A stretch of DNA of 64,000 nt, taken from NCBI RefSeq assembly GCF_006716865.1, contig NZ_VFPT01000001.1, positions 925,001 to 989,000 on the forward strand, written 5' to 3'. The notes beneath the pieces are model-generated. The model searched no databases and had not been told where the DNA came from. It saw only the letters and a program-made list of their open reading frames with translations. This document shows positions 61,669 to 64,000 of this stretch, piece by piece. Origin of the DNA: Roseinatronobacter monicus (GTDB lineage Bacteria > Pseudomonadota > Alphaproteobacteria > Rhodobacterales > Rhodobacteraceae). A program made the translations under genes and the position numbers. Position 1 is the stretch's first letter, and every line of letters starts with the position of its first letter.

Positions 61669-63036
61669 ATGAGACGGATCAGAAAACTATCGGCACTTGC
61701 GGTGGCTTTATGCCTGCTCTCAATGCCCGCCTCGGCGCAATCGCTTGCTGACACTTTCGCCGCGGCTTATCGCAGTTCGGACCTGCTGGAGCAGAACCGC
61801 GCATTGCTGCGGGTGGCAGACGAGGATGTTGCGATTGCTGTTGCACGGCTTAGGCCCGTTGTAAATTTCGTGACCACTGCGCAGACAAGTGTGCGCTCGG
61901 GCGCCGATCAGTTGACAACCCTCAGCTTCGGGTTGAATGCCGAATTGATGTTGATTGATTTTGGCCGAGGAAGGCTTGCTCGAGAGGGTGCAAAAGCACA
62001 GGTTCTTGCCACCAGACAGGCCCTGATCAATATCGAGCAGAACGTTTTGCTGGATGCCGTTTCCGCCTATATGGATGTGCGCAGTTCTAGTGAAGCAGTC
62101 GCGTTGCGGCAGGCAACCCAGCGCGTGATTACCCAAGAACTGAATGCTGCGCGCGAGCGGTTTGAACTGGGTGAGATCACCCGCACCGACGTCTCGCTGG
62201 CCGAAGCGCGCCTTGCGGCCGCGCGCTCTGAGCTTGCGGCAGCCGAAGGCGATCTTGCGGCTGCGCGCGAATCCTACAAGCTGGTAACAGGCGATTATCC
62301 GGGACAGTTGCGCCCGCCCCCCGCCTTGCCGGGTACGGCGAGCAACTTGCAAACTGCACAAGACATTGCGCGGCGTACGCACCCGCTGATTTCGCAGCGC
62401 CAGCATGAAGTGACAGCTGCGGAGCTGAGTGCCGAAAGCGTGCTTGCAGAGCGCAGCGGGTCAGTGACCGGTACGGCGTCGGTTGGACGGGAATTTGGTG
62501 GTCAGGCAGGCGATATGACATCAGCAAGTGCCGGTGTGCGTTATGCCCGCCCCATTTATCAGGGCGGCCAGTTGAATGCGCAGCACCGCCGTGCGACAGC
62601 GCAACGCGACGCCGCACGCTCTGGTCTGCACCAGACAGTCGGGCAGGTTTTGCAGAACGTCGCGGTGGCTTGGGCGAATGTCGATGTGGCGACAGCGCGA
62701 ATTTCTGCCAGCCAGCAGCAGGTGCGCGCGTCCGAAAGTGCCTTTGAGGGCACTCGGGAAGAAGCCCGGCTTGGTGCACGCACCACTTTGGATGTGCTGA
62801 ATGCCGAAACTGACCTGCTGGATGCGCGCACAACCCTGTTGCAGGCGCAGGCGTCTCAGCAAATCGCGACATATAACCTTCTGGCCGCGATGGGGCTGTT
62901 AACTGTCGAGCATCTGGGCCTTGGCATCCCGACCTATGACGCTGAGGCGTATTTCAACGCTGTGCGCAACGCGCCCTTGTCGTCACCACAAGGCGACGCA
63001 CTGGACCGCGTCTTGCGCTCGATCGGTCGGGACTGA
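61669..63036 (+). CDS. tolC: TolC-family outer-membrane efflux protein
   Basis: 455 aa. Signal peptide LSALAVALCLLSMPASA-Q, followed by the duplicated TolC fold with long coiled-coil helices (EQNRALLRVADEDVAIAVARLRP; NAARERFELGEITRTDVSLAEARLAAARSELAAAEGDL; GLHQTVGQVLQNVAVAWANVDVATARISASQQQVRASESAFEGTREEARLGARTTLDVLNAE). Trimeric channel for type I secretion or RND/ABC efflux. Partner membrane-fusion and pump genes are not adjacent. Confidence 0.92.
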   Translation: MRRIRKLSALAVALCLLSMPASAQSLADTFAAAYRSSDLLEQNRALLRVADEDVAIAVARLRPVVNFVTTAQTSVRSGADQLTTLSFGLNAELMLIDFGRGRLAREGAKAQVLATRQALINIEQNVLLDAVSAYMDVRSSSEAVALRQATQRVITQELNAARERFELGEITRTDVSLAEARLAAARSELAAAEGDLAAARESYKLVTGDYPGQLRPPPALPGTASNLQTAQDIARRTHPLISQRQHEVTAAELSAESVLAERSGSVTGTASVGREFGGQAGDMTSASAGVRYARPIYQGGQLNAQHRRATAQRDAARSGLHQTVGQVLQNVAVAWANVDVATARISASQQQVRASESAFEGTREEARLGARTTLDVLNAETDLLDARTTLLQAQASQQIATYNLLAAMGLLTVEHLGLGIPTYDAEAYFNAVRNAPLSSPQGDALDRVLRSIGRD

Positions 63037-63219
63037 CGGGCGGGAGTGGGTGCGCAAGCTGGGGGAATCGGGTCGATGTCGCCGGTCGCATGAGTTCACG
63101 ATTGTGCGAAGGTCAAGACCGCGCTACACTTTCCGAAAACAACACTGCTAATGACCGGCTTGGCGCATATTTCGCGCCACCGGCACTTAGGACAGGCACG
63201 TGGCAAAAGGGCAGACAGT

Positions 63220-63909
63220 ATGACCGAAGCGATGTCCCGACGCGAAATCGAGGATGTTTTATCTTCTATCCGCAGGATCGTGTCGCATGATGTTCACCCC
63301 AATGCGTCGCAAGAACAACAAGGCCCCGCGCATGACAAACTGCTTCTGACATCAGAACTGCGGGTCGATGATGCTGCGCCCGCCTTGGACGACGCGCAAT
63401 CGGCCAGCGAGGACCAGGGTTTTGCGACCACCCCAGCCCCGCTTGCCGATACGGATACGGGACCGGTTGTCTCGCAAATTTCCGAAGTCACGCAAGAAGC
63501 TCCCGACGCGGTGCCATTTCCGACGCCCGCGCAAGCCCCGACTGCCGATATCGAGCCATCTGTTGATCTGAGCGCGGCACCTTTTGAGGAAGTACAGGCC
63601 GTTGAAGCTGAAGACTTGCAATCAGACGCAGAGTTGCAAAGCAGCCTTGAAGACAGCGCCTTGGAAGCAACGCTTGCGCGGCTCGAGTCGGTTTTGGCCA
63701 ACTCGGTGCAGCCAAGTGCATCGCGCACACCCGACGCGCGTGCAGACCCGTCAGATGGCGAGCTTATTGACGAGGGCGTCTTGTATCAGATTGTTGCCCA
63801 TATCGTACGGCAGGAATTGCAGGGCGAATTGGGCGAGAAGATCACCCGCAATATCCGCAAGCTGGTCCGGTCCGAAGTCGCGCGCGAATTGCAATTGCGC
63901 AAGTTCTGA
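63220..63909 (+). CDS. PopZ-like DUF2497 protein
   Basis: 229 aa. N-terminus MSRREIEDVLSSIRRIVSHD is the DUF2497 signature, a long acidic disordered middle (rich in Asp, Glu, Pro and Ala) follows, and the C-terminal ~50 residues (VLYQIVAHIVRQELQGELGEKITRNIRKLVRSEVARELQ) form the helical oligomerisation region. This layout equals that of PopZ, the cell-pole organiser of Caulobacter, so polar organisation is inferred. ATG at 63220 matches the conserved start. Confidence 0.88.
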   Translation: MTEAMSRREIEDVLSSIRRIVSHDVHPNASQEQQGPAHDKLLLTSELRVDDAAPALDDAQSASEDQGFATTPAPLADTDTGPVVSQISEVTQEAPDAVPFPTPAQAPTADIEPSVDLSAAPFEEVQAVEAEDLQSDAELQSSLEDSALEATLARLESVLANSVQPSASRTPDARADPSDGELIDEGVLYQIVAHIVRQELQGELGEKITRNIRKLVRSEVARELQLRKF

Positions 63910-63913
63910 AACC

Positions 63914-64000
63914 TCAGTCGTCCAGCGGGTAATCTTCCCAATCCTCAACCGGAATCGCATGTTCGGGCACAGTACGGCCCAGCATGGAAATGCCCGATGC
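63914..64000 (-). CDS. C-terminal end of an unidentified protein (cut by window end)
   Basis: The last 28 codons of a minus-strand gene: ...GISMLGRTVPEHAIPVEDWE then DYPLDD and stop at 63914-63916. The body lies outside the window, and the tail is not recognised. It converges on the PopZ-like gene with a 4-bp gap. Confidence 0.6.
   Translation of the reverse strand, partial: ASGISMLGRTVPEHAIPVEDWEDYPLDD

Overview
The window looks like chromosomal DNA of an alphaproteobacterium of the family Rhodobacteraceae (Roseobacter/Rhodobacter group). The basis is moderately high GC, an FolB with a long C-terminal extension, an L21 fused to a helix-hairpin-helix tail, a PopZ-like DUF2497 gene, a two-piece (permuted) tmRNA with tag ANDNRAPVAVAA, and the alphaproteobacterial run pckA - chvI - chvG - hprK - rapZ - EIIA(Man) - HPr. 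Most of the window is ordinary, densely packed core genome with short or overlapping gene junctions.

Layout. 0-5.5 kb: 3' end of ppdK, a SleB-type cell-wall hydrolase, then folB-folP-glmM. 5.5-11.8 kb: a purine (urate) catabolism cluster with permease, ureidoglycolate lyase, a PuuE-UraD fusion, 5-hydroxyisourate hydrolase, a LysR regulator and the membrane urate hydroxylase PuuD. 11.9-18.4 kb: pckA, the ChvI/ChvG two-component system and a regulatory PTS. 18.5-19.7 kb: IS630 copy 1. 19.8-29.6 kb: outer-membrane barrel, CoA transferase, dsbA-dciA-mutY-gloA, alkB, DCC protein, nadK, glyA, an esterase and a tiny membrane protein.

29.6-40.2 kb is the accessory, decaying part. An IS3-family element sits inside a small lipoprotein gene. 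A tRNA-Val is followed by an integrase remnant, and an acetyltransferase remnant lies further on. A second, identical, inverted IS630 copy lies between a histidine kinase that lacks its N-terminus and an iron transporter binding protein that lacks its N-terminus; the transporter has no ATPase gene here. A molybdopterin oxidoreductase gene is broken by one in-frame TGA. Intact genes in this stretch are a lytic transglycosylase, a proline iminopeptidase and the ABC permease.

40.5-64 kb: fumC, sspB, tmRNA, rplU-rpmA, two acetyltransferases, a glutamine-amidotransferase-like hydrolase, a small cytochrome c, an L,D-transpeptidase, eda with a LacI-type palindrome, nlpD-pcm-surE, RNase P RNA, rpmG, gatB, a lytic lipoprotein, a FliM/FliN-like protein, a sulfide/persulfide oxidation operon, ald with its divergent Lrp-type regulator, mscL, ytoQ, a second PCMT-like gene, tolC and the PopZ-like gene.

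I did not find a clearly undescribed multi-gene system. The best leads are a 22-bp intergenic repeat family (four copies), the IS630-bounded double truncation, the stop-interrupted molybdoenzyme, the decayed tRNA-Val island, and operator-like sequences near eda and pckA. All assignments come from reading the sequence; no database search was run.
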